From assembly GCA_932521035.1 (NCBI GenBank), contig OW051494.1, positions 3,520,001 to 3,584,000 on the forward strand: a stretch of 64,000 bases of DNA, read 5' to 3'. Every line of letters begins with the position of its first letter. The stretch's first letter is position 1. The notes below the pieces were generated by a model, which was not told the origin of the DNA, ran no database searches, and was given only the letters and a program-made list of their open reading frames with translations. Of this stretch, positions 1 through 11,398 are shown one piece after another. The position numbers were made by a program, and so were the translations under genes. Source of the DNA: Oscheius dolichura (taxonomy: Eukaryota; Nematoda; Chromadorea; Rhabditida; Rhabditidae).

Positions 1-2937
1 AGGATCACTGGATTGCTAGTTCCGGCATGTTTCAGAGCCTGGATGATGCGGCCGGGCATCGCGGCCACATATGTTCGTCGATGTCCTCGGATGTCGCTCT
101 CGTCCCGGATTCCGCCGAGGGAGATCCGCTCAAACCGTCTGCCAAGTGACTCAGCAATCGCCTTGGCTACCGACGTCTTTCCAATTCCGGGAGGGCCGGC
201 GAAACAGAGAATGGGACCGCCTAGCTGAAGATTTCAGTTGGAGTATACCCCCTAGAAGATCACTTACACTGTCGTTGAGCTTCTTGACTGCCAGGTACTC
301 TAGTACCCTCCTCTTGACATTGTCCATCCCCTCGTGAGACGCCTCCAACATCGACCGGGCCTGGAATTGGCGTCCTCTCTCCTCGCCCACCAGTCCCTCC
401 GACTCACCCGTTGGATGTCGATGATGTCCCGGGTCGCGTTGTTCCAGGGAAGAGAGGCCACCAGCTCGAGGTAGTTGGTCAGCACATGGTGTTCTTGGTT
501 CTGCGCCCCCGAGCCCATGGCCTTCAGCCGGTCCAGATCGGCCCAAACCCTTTCCTGCACATTTTCCGTCAGGCCGATCCTTTTCAACTTGGATTCGAGT
601 TCTTCGATGCTGTTCTTCGGCTTGTTTCCCGGCATGCTCTGTATCTTCCTTGGCCTTCCTGGTCCGAAAAGGGTCTCAAGACGGACGGAATCCCTCTCGA
701 AGTTGCCCTCTTCCGAGGTCTTGGAATACTCTTTGATCCATTCTACAGCCAGGAAGACGCGCTTGGCAACATCCAGAGTCGAGAGGTAATCCAACATGGT
801 CGAGTAGGAGACATCGTTCAGGACGGAGACACTGAAAAGGAGGGAGCTTTTATGTTTCAAGGAGAAGGCACCCACCACATGTCGGTCAGGCGGTCGAGGT
901 CTCCCTCGGCGACGACTTTCTTCATCTCGTGTGCCGTCTCCAAACTGTCGACGGTGATCCCCGTGGCCAGCGTCGATGCCAGGGCCAGAAATTCTTTCTT
1001 CGTGTCGGCCGGCAGATCTCCTGAAATATCCGTCATAACTTGTCGCCCCAGCCCGGCGTCATCCCATCATTCCTTCCCGATGGGTGTCCACGACCAGTTC
1101 AGCAATCTCGCGAGGTTCCTGCGACTCTCCAGCAACACCACCTCCATCGAGCCCACGGCCGACTACCTCTGGGACAGTCAGTCCCCTCATCCTCCTCCCT
1201 CTACCATCCTCCTTCCAGACATCGATGACATCCACTTCGCCCTGTTGTGTTCGGCCATCCTCGCCTCCCTGCTCGTCCTCACCCTGACCGTCGTCCATCT
1301 CCGCTACATCGTCGTGTATCCTCCTCCTCCCGGCCTACCGTAATCCTCGTCTTCAGATACACGTCGAATGAGATGCTCCGGAGCAATATGTACTTCATGG
1401 TGTGTACTCCCCTCGTCACCTGTGGAGGCAGCGTGGTCGGGATGGCGATGCCCCGGTCGGCGGCCTTTCTCTACGGTGCCACCGTCTCCTACTATATGGT
1501 CGTCCTCTTCATCAACATCACCCGTAGGTCTCTCTGCTCCTCTCACTTGTCCCCCTTTCAGTCATGCAGGCCATGTTCGGCAGTCGGAGGGCTCTTCGCC
1601 GGTACATGCGAGACGTGAGCTCTCTTCTATTCACTGTATAAAGTGTCTTCCAGAACAACAAAATGATCAAGATGGCCGTCAACCCGTACACGTGTTGTTG
1701 TACCTGCCTGCCCCAGTTCAAGCCGACGACTCTGGCCTTCCGTGTCTGCGAGGGCCTCATCCTGCAGACCGTGCTCATCCGGATGGTTCTCCAGATAATG
1801 GAGATCTGTGTTTACTACGAGCTGGGCCATCGGGAGCACCTGTTCTTCACCGTCTCCCACATCCTCAACGTCATCTCCATGTGGGTGGCCTTCATCATGG
1901 TCTACGTGCTCATCGACCTGGGCCGAGAGCGTCTAGAGCCCTACAAGTATCACATCCTCTTCCGTTTCACGGACTTTGCCCAGACGCTGGCCACCATTCA
2001 AAAGATCGGCATAGACTTCCTCGTGGCCTTTGAATTCATCAAGGGCACTAAGTTCTTCAGTGCCAACTGTGCTGGCAACTGTAGGCCGTCTGCCCCCGTC
2101 TCATCCTCCTCCTCCTTTCAGTCTACTTCAACTGTCTCTGGTGTTGGGAGATGCTGATCATGTCGGCCATGGCCACGTACGTCTTCCAGCCGAGCAAGAC
2201 CCTCCTCTTCGACAAGTACCACACGGACGAGATGGAACTGGAGACGGGCAAGGAGGTACTCGTCGGGCCGTCGGTGAACATGGAACTGCTGCTGGACCAC
2301 TACGAGAAGAAGAAGAAGAAGAAGGAGGACAGCCAGACAAGCCAGGGCAGAAAAACGAGCCAGACGAGCCAAGAGACGAAGACTAGCCAGACGAGCCAAG
2401 AAAGAAAACCCAGCCAGGGGACAGCGGCCAGCGAGAGATCTCTGCTCGTTGAGAAGAAGCCCTGACCCTTCCCCCCGGTTGATTTGTGATAGAAATAAAC
2501 GATTATCTCGGACGAACTTACCCTCGACCGAGTAGAGCTGTTTGACGGCACACACGGGCAGGGCGAACTGCTCGATCCGGGCACGCGACACCCCCACCAG
2601 GTGCAGGGTGTACTGGACGTGGTTGTTGTACTTCCAGCAGACGACCTGCTCCACCAGAGCGACGGTGCCCGTCTCGTAGACTTTCTAGAGGATATTGTTG
2701 AGGTCTCGAGGGGAATATAGTACCTTCTCCTGCTCCACTCGGTAGGCAACAAGGATCAAGGACTTCCCCGGCCCCGTTCTATTTATAACGAAGCGGTCTA
2801 GCATGGCGAGACTGAAAAAGGACAGTGTAAAGGGAAGAAAAGGGGAAAACAGACTTGGTTTTGCTCCGAATGGGTACTTTGAGTTTAGCTTCGGGAAGGA
2901 GGACTCCGTTTGTGATCAGCAACACTGGTAATTCCAT
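1..2937 (-). CDS. lonp-2: Lon protease, peroxisomal (LONP2-like), 3' end outside window
   Basis: ATP-dependent serine protease of the Lon family; the peroxisomal paralogue clears damaged matrix proteins. The start at 2937 opens [20 protein letters not shown], the Lon N-domain start, followed by exons at about 2811-2724 and 2684-2522 ([28 protein letters not shown]). After a 1.5-kb intron the frame resumes at 1020 with exact phase (GAG G/GA GAT). Below that come [26 protein letters not shown] and the AAA+ Walker [10 protein letters not shown], then [18 protein letters not shown], which is closer to LONP2 and bacterial Lon than to mitochondrial LONP1. The rest of the AAA+ domain, the protease domain and any SKL-type signal lie beyond position 1, so the peroxisomal assignment is inference. 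Confidence 0.85.
1080..2465 (+). CDS. osta-1: Organic solute transporter alpha (OST-alpha / SLC51A-like)
   Basis: Multi-pass membrane protein of the OST-alpha/TMEM184 family; vertebrate OST-alpha pairs with OST-beta to move bile acids and steroids across basolateral membranes. Reading from the start [14 protein letters not shown] see about seven hydrophobic segments (for example [51 protein letters not shown]) and the family's Cys cluster [12 protein letters not shown] before a helix. The cytosolic tail is polar, with a Lys run and repeated Ser-Gln-Thr motifs (SQTSQ). At least five short introns fit (for example GTATCC...CTTCAG near 1317-1352). The whole gene lies on the opposite strand inside a Lon intron. 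An AATAAA follows the stop by about 30 nt. Confidence 0.85.
2494..2499 (+). promoter_or_regulatory. Poly(A) signal of the OST-alpha gene
   Basis: AATAAA lies 29 nt after the OST-alpha stop and ends 23 nt before the next Lon exon on the other strand, so the nested transcript can end inside the host intron. Confidence 0.6.
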
Positions 2938-4049
2938 ATTTTACGAGAAAAATGCTGAAATTCGCTATTTTTGTCTAGAAAATGCGAAGAGAATTCTCAA
3001 AAACGAGAGCAAACTATAAAAATAGAGAGTACAATGTGTCGGGGGTACAATGTTCACCGAAAGATCCAGGCAGAGAAAGGCGGGAGAGGGGACAGGGGGG
3101 ACGGGGAAGCCACAAATGGCGGAACAACAAAATTGGCGGTTATTGACCGATTGACAAATCAACAGCTGATAATGGGGGGACGGCAGGACACGTGAAGGCG
3201 CGTGAATATTCTGGACGTCATCCAATTTTGGGAAGGATTTTGGGAGGAGATAAGGACGAGAGAGAAAACAAAGCTTTTAACAACTCTAGCCAGACATAAC
3301 ATATTTTGGAGAGAAGGAGGGAAGGGGGGAGGACAGGGCAGGAGGGGACTGCTGATGGGGGAGGACGGAAGTATACAGTCCCCTCTCGAGTGCAGAAAGG
3401 GGCAGATAACTGACCAAAGAAAGGAGTCCAAAGTGCTATTTGGTTAGACTAGACTACGCAAAAGTATTAGAGGGACCATCTGACATCTGAAACAGAGATC
3501 GGCGAGGGAAGAGGGGACGGATTCAGGCATCACACACCGGGGGTCGTCTTACAGCAGGAGGACAGCTGAAACGAACAGAATATATCAATTTCAGTCCTCT
3601 CATTGACCCCCTCTCCTCCCGTTCTTGTGGGTGTTTGTTAACTGAACTGCCGGTTTGAACTGTTTGCCCCAGTCGGCCAGGCGAATTTCCACTGGTCGTC
3701 CGAAAATGGATGGTCCTCCTCCCTTTTTCGAGTGCATAGCAACAAGTCTATAGAGGTTGCCCGTTGATCGCCCGTTCCTCTATTCTCTCCTCTCTTTTTC
3801 TAGGTTAATCCACGAGCACCTGAGATGCGCCATGGTCCGAGGCGCCTGACCCGGCGGGGGTGACCCTCTCGGGATGAACTTTTTCAAAGAAGATATCCGC
3901 GGATCGGTTCAACCCGTCTTCCCGGGTGTATTCCCTCTTTTTCTTCGAATTATCTCCACTTTTCATCTGCTTTCCGTGTCAGAGAGTCCTTCTAGGCAGC
4001 TCCTTCCATGTTCGGGTGATTTCCGGCAGCTGTGCCCCTCTGTCGAAGT
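2938..4049. other. Intergenic region between divergent Lon and hexosaminidase genes
   Basis: No convincing coding exon is visible. The region contains purine-rich stretches and several short random ORFs. A pyrimidine tract ending in TTTCTAG near 3794-3803 could be an acceptor for a 5' untranslated exon or a spliced leader of the hexosaminidase gene. It probably holds both promoters. Confidence 0.5.
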
Positions 4050-6360
4050 ATGTTTCCCCGTCTCCTACCCCGCCGGCTGCGAGGTGCCCTCACCCGGCTC
4101 TTTTATCTGCTCATGTTCACTTGCTCCTTCGTCATCATCTCCTACACCTTCGGCAACAGTCACTCCGACGCCAAGGCCATTAATCCCGTTGTCAAGGTAA
4201 CCGCCGGCCATGTTCATTGCTCATCTATCGATTATTAGAAGCCAATACCCCTCGAGGACCGGGGGAAGGGAGATCCGGCCCTAGAAAAGGTTCCTCTGGA
4301 GCCGATGGCCATCCAAGGCCCGAAGAGGACGGCACCGGAGGAAGGACAACCACCTCAAGTGACTCCGGAACCCCTCAGGGGAGATGTCGTCTCCGAACAA
4401 AAGCAACAGCCGTGAGTGTCCTACCCCGAGGGGAACGCGTCCTTTCCAGGCCGAGGACATCCGTGGAACAGAAACAGGTGGTCCAGCCGCCGGCCGAGAG
4501 ACCCCAGATTGTGTATATTGAGAACGAACGCTATCCGAAAATCGGGGAGAGGGGCAAGTTCATCCCCCAAAGGAGGATAATCCACCTGGACCTCAAGGGA
4601 GCTCCTTACAAGGTACTAATTGTCTTCTATTTGAAGAAAGCCCTCCTCCAGGTAGAATTCTTCACGGAGCTGTTCTACTTCTTCAAACGCATCCGCGCCA
4701 CCGGGATCCTTCTCGAGTGGGAGGAGATGTTCCCTTACACCGGCCAGTTAAGTGAAGCCCGTCACGGAGACGCGTATTCCATGGAAGATGTGAGTTCCCT
4801 TCTCCCTTATTTCCTATTGAAACATGTCCAGGTGGAGACAATCCTCCGGGAGGCCCAGCGCCACAAACTCGAGGTCATCCCCCTTGTCCAAACATTCGGC
4901 CATCTGGAGTGGATCCTCAAATTGGACAAATTCTCCCACCTGCGGGAGGATCCCCGCTATCCTCAGGTACCTCTTCCTCTTTATTTTCAAATCTCCTCTC
5001 CTCCAGGTCATCTGTTTCCCTCTCGAGGAGGCCTGGACCCTCATCCAGGACATGGTCGACCAAGTGGCCACCGTGCATGCCAAATTCGGGATGAACTTCT
5101 TCCATATGGGAGCAGACGAAGCCTTCCAGGTTGGTCCTTCCCCTCTCTGTTTCCATTTTCCCTCCTTTCAGATTGGAATCTGTAATGCGAGTGTGGCGAA
5201 GATGAATGCCCTGGGATCACGTGAGCGGCTAATGCTTTGGCATATGTCCAGGACGGCGGAATACATTAAGAACAAGTACACGGTGATCATTTCCTTATTC
5301 GTTTGGGAATTCCTCTTTAGACAACGGTGCTGGCCTGGCACGACATGATAGTCCAAGTGCCGGAGTCCGACCTCGCCCGTTTCGGCATCACGAATCTACT
5401 CGAGCCGGTCCTCTGGAGCTACGCCGAGGATCTGGACATGTACCTGCCGAGAAGCACCTGGCTGGCCCTAAAGGTACTCTTCCCGTTCCTCCCTCTTTTC
5501 ATTATCATTTCCAGCCATTCCGACGAGTCTGGGGAAGTTCAGCCTGGAAGGGGGCAGACGGCCCGGGACGATATAATTCCAACCCAGTGCATTATATCCG
5601 TAACCATGAGTCGTGGGTGGAACAGTTCTCCCGGATCTACGAAGAGTTCGAAGTCGTCCAGGGGCTGATAATGACTGGCTGGTCTCGCTACGATCACCTA
5701 GCCACCATCTGCGAGCTGCTGCCCGTCGGTGTGCCGGCCCTGGCCATGTCCATGGAGACCATGCTCGAGGGTCAGCCACTGCGTACTTATTCCAAAACAG
5801 AAGAACTCCTCCAGTGCATTCCTCCCTCCGAGATGGGGTTCGTCCCCGGGTGTAGATTCCCCGGCAGTAAGGTATTTCCCCTCTACTTCTTTATAAAAGT
5901 AAAATAATTAGATTTATGAGCTGGTGAATGATTATTGGGGTCGGTCGAGGAGTCTGCGCAACTACCGCGACACGGACTACGAGCTGAATGGCTGGCTGAG
6001 CAGGGAGGCGGACCACCAGCTCGTCTCGAGTCATTGGTACATGGATGTAAGTCTACCCGGGGTACTGTAATAGAGTGAGAGTATAGAAAGTCTTTCCAAT
6101 GGTGCAATACCACGCGTCTCGTATCCGGGAAGTGGAAAAAGATCTCCGACGGGAACTGGCCAAAGTCTACTTCCAGGTGGGTTTCCGGGGAGAGCGAGGG
6201 ACAGGCTGCTCTCTTTCAGAACACTATAGACGAGTTCATCTACGTGTACATGGGCGAGGACATCGAGTGGCTGAGCCAGAAGCTGAAGACGGCCGAGCAG
6301 ATCAACGCCCGACACAGTTTCCAGAAGCGGCCGCTGTCCTTCCCCAAAACGGAGCTCTAG
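4050..6360 (+). CDS. hex-2: Hexosaminidase D-like glycosidase (GH20)
   Basis: Retaining beta-N-acetylhexosaminidase of family GH20, hexosaminidase D branch, which in nematodes acts on N-glycans in the secretory path. The start MFPRLLPRRLRGALTR is followed by a hydrophobic segment (LFYLLMFTCSFVIISYTF), giving a type II membrane anchor, then a polar stem. The catalytic barrel begins RRIIHLDLKGAPYK and continues LLEWEEMFPYTG, VIPLVQTFGHLEWILK and FHMGADEAFQ, which carries the Asp-Glu pair, then LAWHDMI and IMTGWSRYDH. About ten introns of 35-50 nt interrupt it, all with clear TTTCAG-type acceptors. The C-terminus ends QKRPLSFPKTEL. Which hex paralogue it matches is not resolved. Divergent from Lon. 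Confidence 0.85.
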
Positions 6361-6782
6361 GCTCTGTCCCCTCGCAGCTCCTCCTCTCGGGTCACACTCT
6401 CAGGGTCTCTCCGCGTAATACTTTCTCGCCTATGGTGTTGAATCTATCTGTGATATATCTTGCCTCGTGCTTTTATAAAGCCCATCCGCCTTTCTCTGTC
6501 CTCCCTGTTGTCCTCCTCCTCCTCCCGCCGTTTACCTCGTCTCGAGTATCGAAGTGTCCAGCAATTATTCCAATTGCCCCTGGAGGAGGCAATTTCCGGC
6601 CAGCTAGCTAGTGACAGCTTATCGATTACCCGTTCTTTTCCCTTTGAAAAATGTGGCCGGGGATCGATCCAACTGCTACACATTACAGCAGGCCTCCGCG
6701 GTCACTCAGGGCATTCAGCCGGATTTCCTTTCCTTGTCCCCCAATTCGGGGGACCCTCACTCTGCCCGCGTTCCCCTTATTT
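6361..6782. other. Intergenic, hexosaminidase to TMIE
   Basis: Pyrimidine-rich and without convincing coding signal. It probably holds the hexosaminidase 3' UTR and the TMIE promoter or leader. Confidence 0.4.
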
Positions 6783-7240
6783 ATGGCTTCAGATATGGGG
6801 TCAGACCCGGGCTCACAACATCAGCTCTCTGCCCTGGACCAGCACGTGGCGCCCGGATTACGGCTATGGATGCTGATTGCCCTTGTCTCCGGAGTCCTCC
6901 TCATTATGGGCGAGTCGCTGCTTCTCTATTGATTTTAATGCCGCTTTCCTACAAAAAGAAAGCGTCCGTTTTCAGTGGTGCTGGTTTGCTGCTTTATGAG
7001 GATACGCATTCCCCGGACCAAGCGGCAGATTGACCTTATCGCGGCCAAGAGGAAAATGAGGAATAAGGGAGCCGCCAAGCAGGCAGCCTCCTGTGAGTTG
7101 TCCTCCTCCTCCTCTTTACTCTTCTAAAATCTTCAGCGGAAGAGCGAACCCAGGCGATAGTGATGAACTCGATGAGGCCGAAGCACTCGACTGAAGAGAG
7201 GCCCATCGTCTCCGGCTCCAAGACCCACACCGAAGTCTAA
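6783..7240 (+). CDS. tmie-1: Transmembrane inner ear protein homologue (TMIE)
   Basis: Small single-pass membrane protein. TMIE is a subunit of TMC mechanotransduction channels in hair cells and in nematode sensory neurons. The predicted protein starts MASDMGSDPGSQHQL, has one membrane segment (LRLWMLIALVSGVLLIM, continuing VVLVCCF), and then the diagnostic juxtamembrane motif RIRIPRTKRQIDLIAAKRK, matching vertebrate NCRVPRTRKEIEARYLQRK. The tail ends SGSKTHTEV. Exon 1 joins exon 2 only by a GC donor (ATGG/GCGAGT at 6910, acceptor ending 6975), which keeps frame inside the helix. A second intron near 7091-7136 is ordinary. The usual N-terminal signal peptide of vertebrate TMIE is not evident, so a further 5' exon is possible. 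Confidence 0.75.
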
Positions 7241-7343
7241 TCCCCTCTCTGTACATATTGAACCTTGTCTCTCTTGCCCTAGTCATTCTCCAACGGTGCC
7301 CCGTATGCTTTACCCCCGGATACCTCTCTGTTCTGTACACACG

Positions 7344-7349
7344 AATAAA
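7344..7349 (+). promoter_or_regulatory. Poly(A) signal of TMIE gene
   Basis: AATAAA about 105 nt after the TMIE stop and about 115 nt before the first UBE3B methionine. Confidence 0.5.
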
Positions 7350-7463
7350 GAATTGCCCGAGTTGTGACGAGACCCCGCTCTGGTTGCCCTACCTACCGAC
7401 TTATCTCCTGGGGGAAGACGGGGCAGACATGTTTTGGTTATTTTAGGAGATGAACAGTACAAT

Positions 7464-10400
7464 ATGGACGATAAGAAGATCATAGCACTGCAGAGTTACG
7501 CGAGGAGACACCTCGTCCGGAGGAACTACAGACGGACTATCAAGTTATCTCATCTCTTTTGTCTTTTAACTAACGGCTATTTAGGAGATGTGTGGGGGAG
7601 AGGCTGGAGATATTGCTGGACACGACCAAGAGGCATCTGCCCCCGAGGGCGGAGACTCTCCGACTGGGGAATCTCCTCCTGGAGGACTATGATTATGAAC
7701 AGGACAGCCAGGTAGGAGAGGCCCACTCTCTCACCCTTCTTTAGCTACTAGTGACCGTATGTCGTCTAATCCTGGCCACGATGGATGCCCCGAAGGAGGA
7801 CAACTTCTCCTATCTCCTACTGAACAGGGACACCATTACCGTGACCCACAGTCTCGTCAATCTGATCGTCTCCAAAATCCCCCACCTAATGCAATCCTTC
7901 TCGGTTTGTTTAATATATTCAGTTCTCTTTATTTTTCATGTTCAGGGTTCAAAAGTCTCGGAGATCAAAATGTGGCAGACGCTGATCCATTTTCTGGTTG
8001 TATTCAGCTCGTCCAAGGGGTGGTCCGTGGTCAAGACGGCACCCCAAGTGTTGCCTGTCCTCAATGATCTCTGCCTGAAGATGATCGCGCCCCTCTACAC
8101 GGACACCAACTACGCAAAGATTATCGTAGGTCTCTTTTGCATAAAATAATAGGAAGTTTAGAGTGCTCTTTTTGTGGCGTGTTGTGGAGAGAAGCCGATC
8201 ATCAGCGAGACGGCATTGAATGCCCTCTTCGGGTTGATATTCAAACCGCTGCGGGAGGAGAGACAGGACGAGCTGTGCTCCGTGTTCATGGTCAAGATAC
8301 TCACCTGCCCGGCTTTGATATATCACCTCAACAAAATGGTATCCTTTTCTTTTTTTAATATATACTCCTTTTAATTCAGAACAAAGATTCAATAGTGGCG
8401 AGCAAGATCTTCGGAAAGGGGCTGACCTATCTCCGTGGGCGAGCAGATCTCTTTGAGAGGATCGAACCCCACCGGCAGATGTACCTAATGTCGAATGTTA
8501 TCCAGTTGGGATACTTGGACGAGGAGGTAGGCAACTCAATAGATGAGGAGTACATTATTATAGGGAACAAGGGAGAAGATAGCCGATTGGACCTGGGTTC
8601 TGGGGATGACGATGATCCAGTGCACGGAGTTCGCAGTCAAACCGGGAGAGCGGTCCAGCCACAACCACTGGCACCCCATCTTCGGAAACTATCGTCTGCC
8701 AATTGACTCGAAGTATTCCAATCCATCCTATTCGTTTTATGCGATTGCTTTAGAGCTGAGGGAGCGTTGAAGAATGTTGTGGAACAGTTGCGCCTCCTCT
8801 GGAGTCGGAAGGTGGTGACCTCCCTCTTCGATATGTGTCTATCGGGAATCTCCCCGGTAAAGGCCATCGGAAAGGACGCCCCAAAAGATGTCGCCGCACA
8901 ATTCGGAAGTAGGAGATCTCATGTTATCTTTTGAGCTTTGGATTGTTTAGGACTATGGAGAAGACTCGGTGGCGGCCACCACGAGGTAGAGCCGAAAGAA
9001 GAGCCGCCGAGTCTGACGGCCATCGTCTGTAAGGTTTACGTCTCCGCCCTGGCCAGTATGTACCACCTCAAGCAGGAGATCATATCCGGTAAGCCGTTGT
9101 CATTTTCTAGCTAATTGTAATCTAGGAATATGCCACAATGACACCCTCCTCCGTCGTCTCTGGTCATACCTGGTTATCTGGGGGCAGTCCTTCCCTTCCC
9201 AGGATCCTTCTCCCCTGGCAGGTGCCCTGCGCCTAGTCTACCACCTGGACAGTCCCCATGCTGCTCCGCTACATCTCTTCGCCGAGGCTGCGTCCACCAT
9301 GTTCCAGTCAGTAGACTCGAGTTGTTTCTTGAAATAGTTCGTTACAGGATCTTGGACGAAGAGGAAATGTACGAGAAGGGGATCCCATTTTCCACTGAAG
9401 AGCTGCTGTCCATCGCCAAGTTCTGTAATTCTTTCTGCTTCCGAGTCATTTGGGACAGGTTGTTAAGTGTGTTTCCCTCTTTCCCGGCCAAAAATAGACT
9501 TTAGACATTGAGAACTCTCAAGGCACCCTCTTCGGCTCGATCCACACCTTGACTTTGCTGTTATATTCCCGAGATTGTCGGCGGTCTTTCACCTCCAGCC
9601 CAAAATTTTGGCTCAGCCCGTTAGTAGTCCAATTAGTATTATTCAGATCGCTTGTTTAGAGACGTAAAGAGTACCGCCCTGATCCACGAATACCAGAGAA
9701 GGACGGAGCGTGGGCTGCTGATCATGGAAAAGCTCTGCCACTGCATCTCCCTCCGGGACAGGATGCTACTCTTCAGAAAGTTCGTCAACGACGAGAAGGT
9801 AGTCCTTCTAATTTATTATCAAAGAGGTTCCTTTTCAGGCAACGATAGACAGTGCCCCCTCGCTGATCACGGTTGTTAGGAACAGACTTATCGAGGACGG
9901 CTACCAGCACCTGTCCGGTTGGACTCCGGCCAAGTTGAAAACCACCATCCGGGTGAAATTCGTCAATCAACAGGTCCTTTTCCTTTCCTTTTCCTATTCA
10001 TATTCACCTCTTTCAGGGTCTTGAAGAGGCAGGCATCGATCAGGACGGAGTCTTCAAAGAGTTCCTAGAATTGACAATGAAACAAGTCTTCGCCCCGACC
10101 CTAAATCTCTTTATGGTGAGCCCTCCTCCTTTACCAGAAGTCATCCATTCAGTGTACCTCTGCCGGTGTCCTCTACCCGTCGCCGACCTCCTTCATCCAC
10201 GAGAACCACCTAGCCCTGTTCCAGTACGTGGGCCGACTACTGGCCAAAGCCATCTACGAGGGGATCGTCGTCGATGTCCAGCTGGCTCCTGTCCTCCACT
10301 CGGCCGTGCTCGGAATATCTCGGAACTATTTCTGGGCCATCGACGAGCTGGCCCAGCTGGATCACGAGCTCTACAAAAACCTGACCTTTGTCAAGCGATA

Positions 10401-11218
10401 CGAAGGAGACGTCTCCGACCTGGCGTTGACCTTCTCCATCGACAATGACTACCTGGGGAAGGTGGTGACGACCGACCTGATGCCCGGGGGGAGGGCCATC
10501 CCCGTGACAAACGAGAACAAGATCGACTACATCCACAAGATGGCCCGCCATCGGGTATTTATCCAGACGAGGGAACAGTGCAAAGCCTTTGTGCTGGGGA
10601 TCAAGTCCGTGCTCAAGGGACAGTGGCTCTCGTTGTTCGCTCCCCACGAGCTACAGTACCTCATCAGTGGACACGCCACGTGAGCTGCTCCGCCTCCTTC
10701 TTTTCAAATGGCCGTTTTAGGGATATCGATGTGACGGATTTGAAGAAGAATGTCCAGTACTTTGGCGGGTTCCATGGCAGCCACCGGGTCATCAAATGGT
10801 TGTGGAACATTGTGGAACAAGAATTTTCGACCGAGGAACGAAAACTCTTCTTGAAGGTGAGGTTTCCGATTTCTAGGAAGAGTCTTTCCAGTTTGTGACG
10901 AGTTGTTCAAAACCGCCTCTCCTGGGTTTCGCCTACCTGGAGCCGCCGTTTGCCATCCGCTGCGTGGAGACGAGCGACGACCAGGACCAAGGAGACACCC
11001 TGGGCAGTGTCCTCCGCGGATTCCTTACCCTCAGGAAGAACCAATCCGCCACTCGGTTACCCACTGGTCAGTTCTTTATTCAATTCTTCAAATAGCCAAC
11101 GGTTCCAGCGTCAACGTGTTTCAACCTCCTCAAATTGCCCAATTACAACAAGAAGTCTATCCTGTTACAGAAGTTACGGTATGCCATCCACGCCGAGAGT
11201 GGCTTTGAACTCAGTTAG
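7464..11218 (+). CDS. ube3b: HECT E3 ubiquitin ligase, UBE3B-like
   Basis: Transfers ubiquitin from an E2 to substrates through a HECT cysteine; UBE3B is cytosolic and mitochondria-associated. The N-terminus [20 protein letters not shown] contains an IQ motif, as in UBE3B. The middle tracks UBE3B in order ([57 protein letters not shown]). The HECT domain starts near 9950 ([20 protein letters not shown]) and contains [49 protein letters not shown] and [17 protein letters not shown]. The catalytic Cys is in [16 protein letters not shown] after an intron at 11067-11108. The end is SGFELS, as in UBE3B. About 18 short introns. A TTTTAG just before the first ATG may hide one more 5' exon. Confidence 0.88.
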
Positions 11219-11398
11219 TTGTGATTCGATCTCCCCCGGGTCTGTAGATAATATAAATTATTTGTTCTCCCTCTTCTGTGTAATGTCGGCCAATTGGGAC
11301 AGCCAGATGGGCCGGGTAAAAAGAGCAGCGAAATGGCACTTTATTCATCAACGGGATAACAACGGGGAGAACAATAAAGGGAGGAGGAGGAGTAAAGC

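Noticed and set aside
2118..2752. Minus-strand ORFs running through the OST-alpha tail and into 2.5-2.7 kb
   Set aside because: Only the part above 2522 is real (Lon exon 3); the rest is antisense to the OST-alpha coding tail and poly-Leu/Ser from its Lys/Ser repeats.
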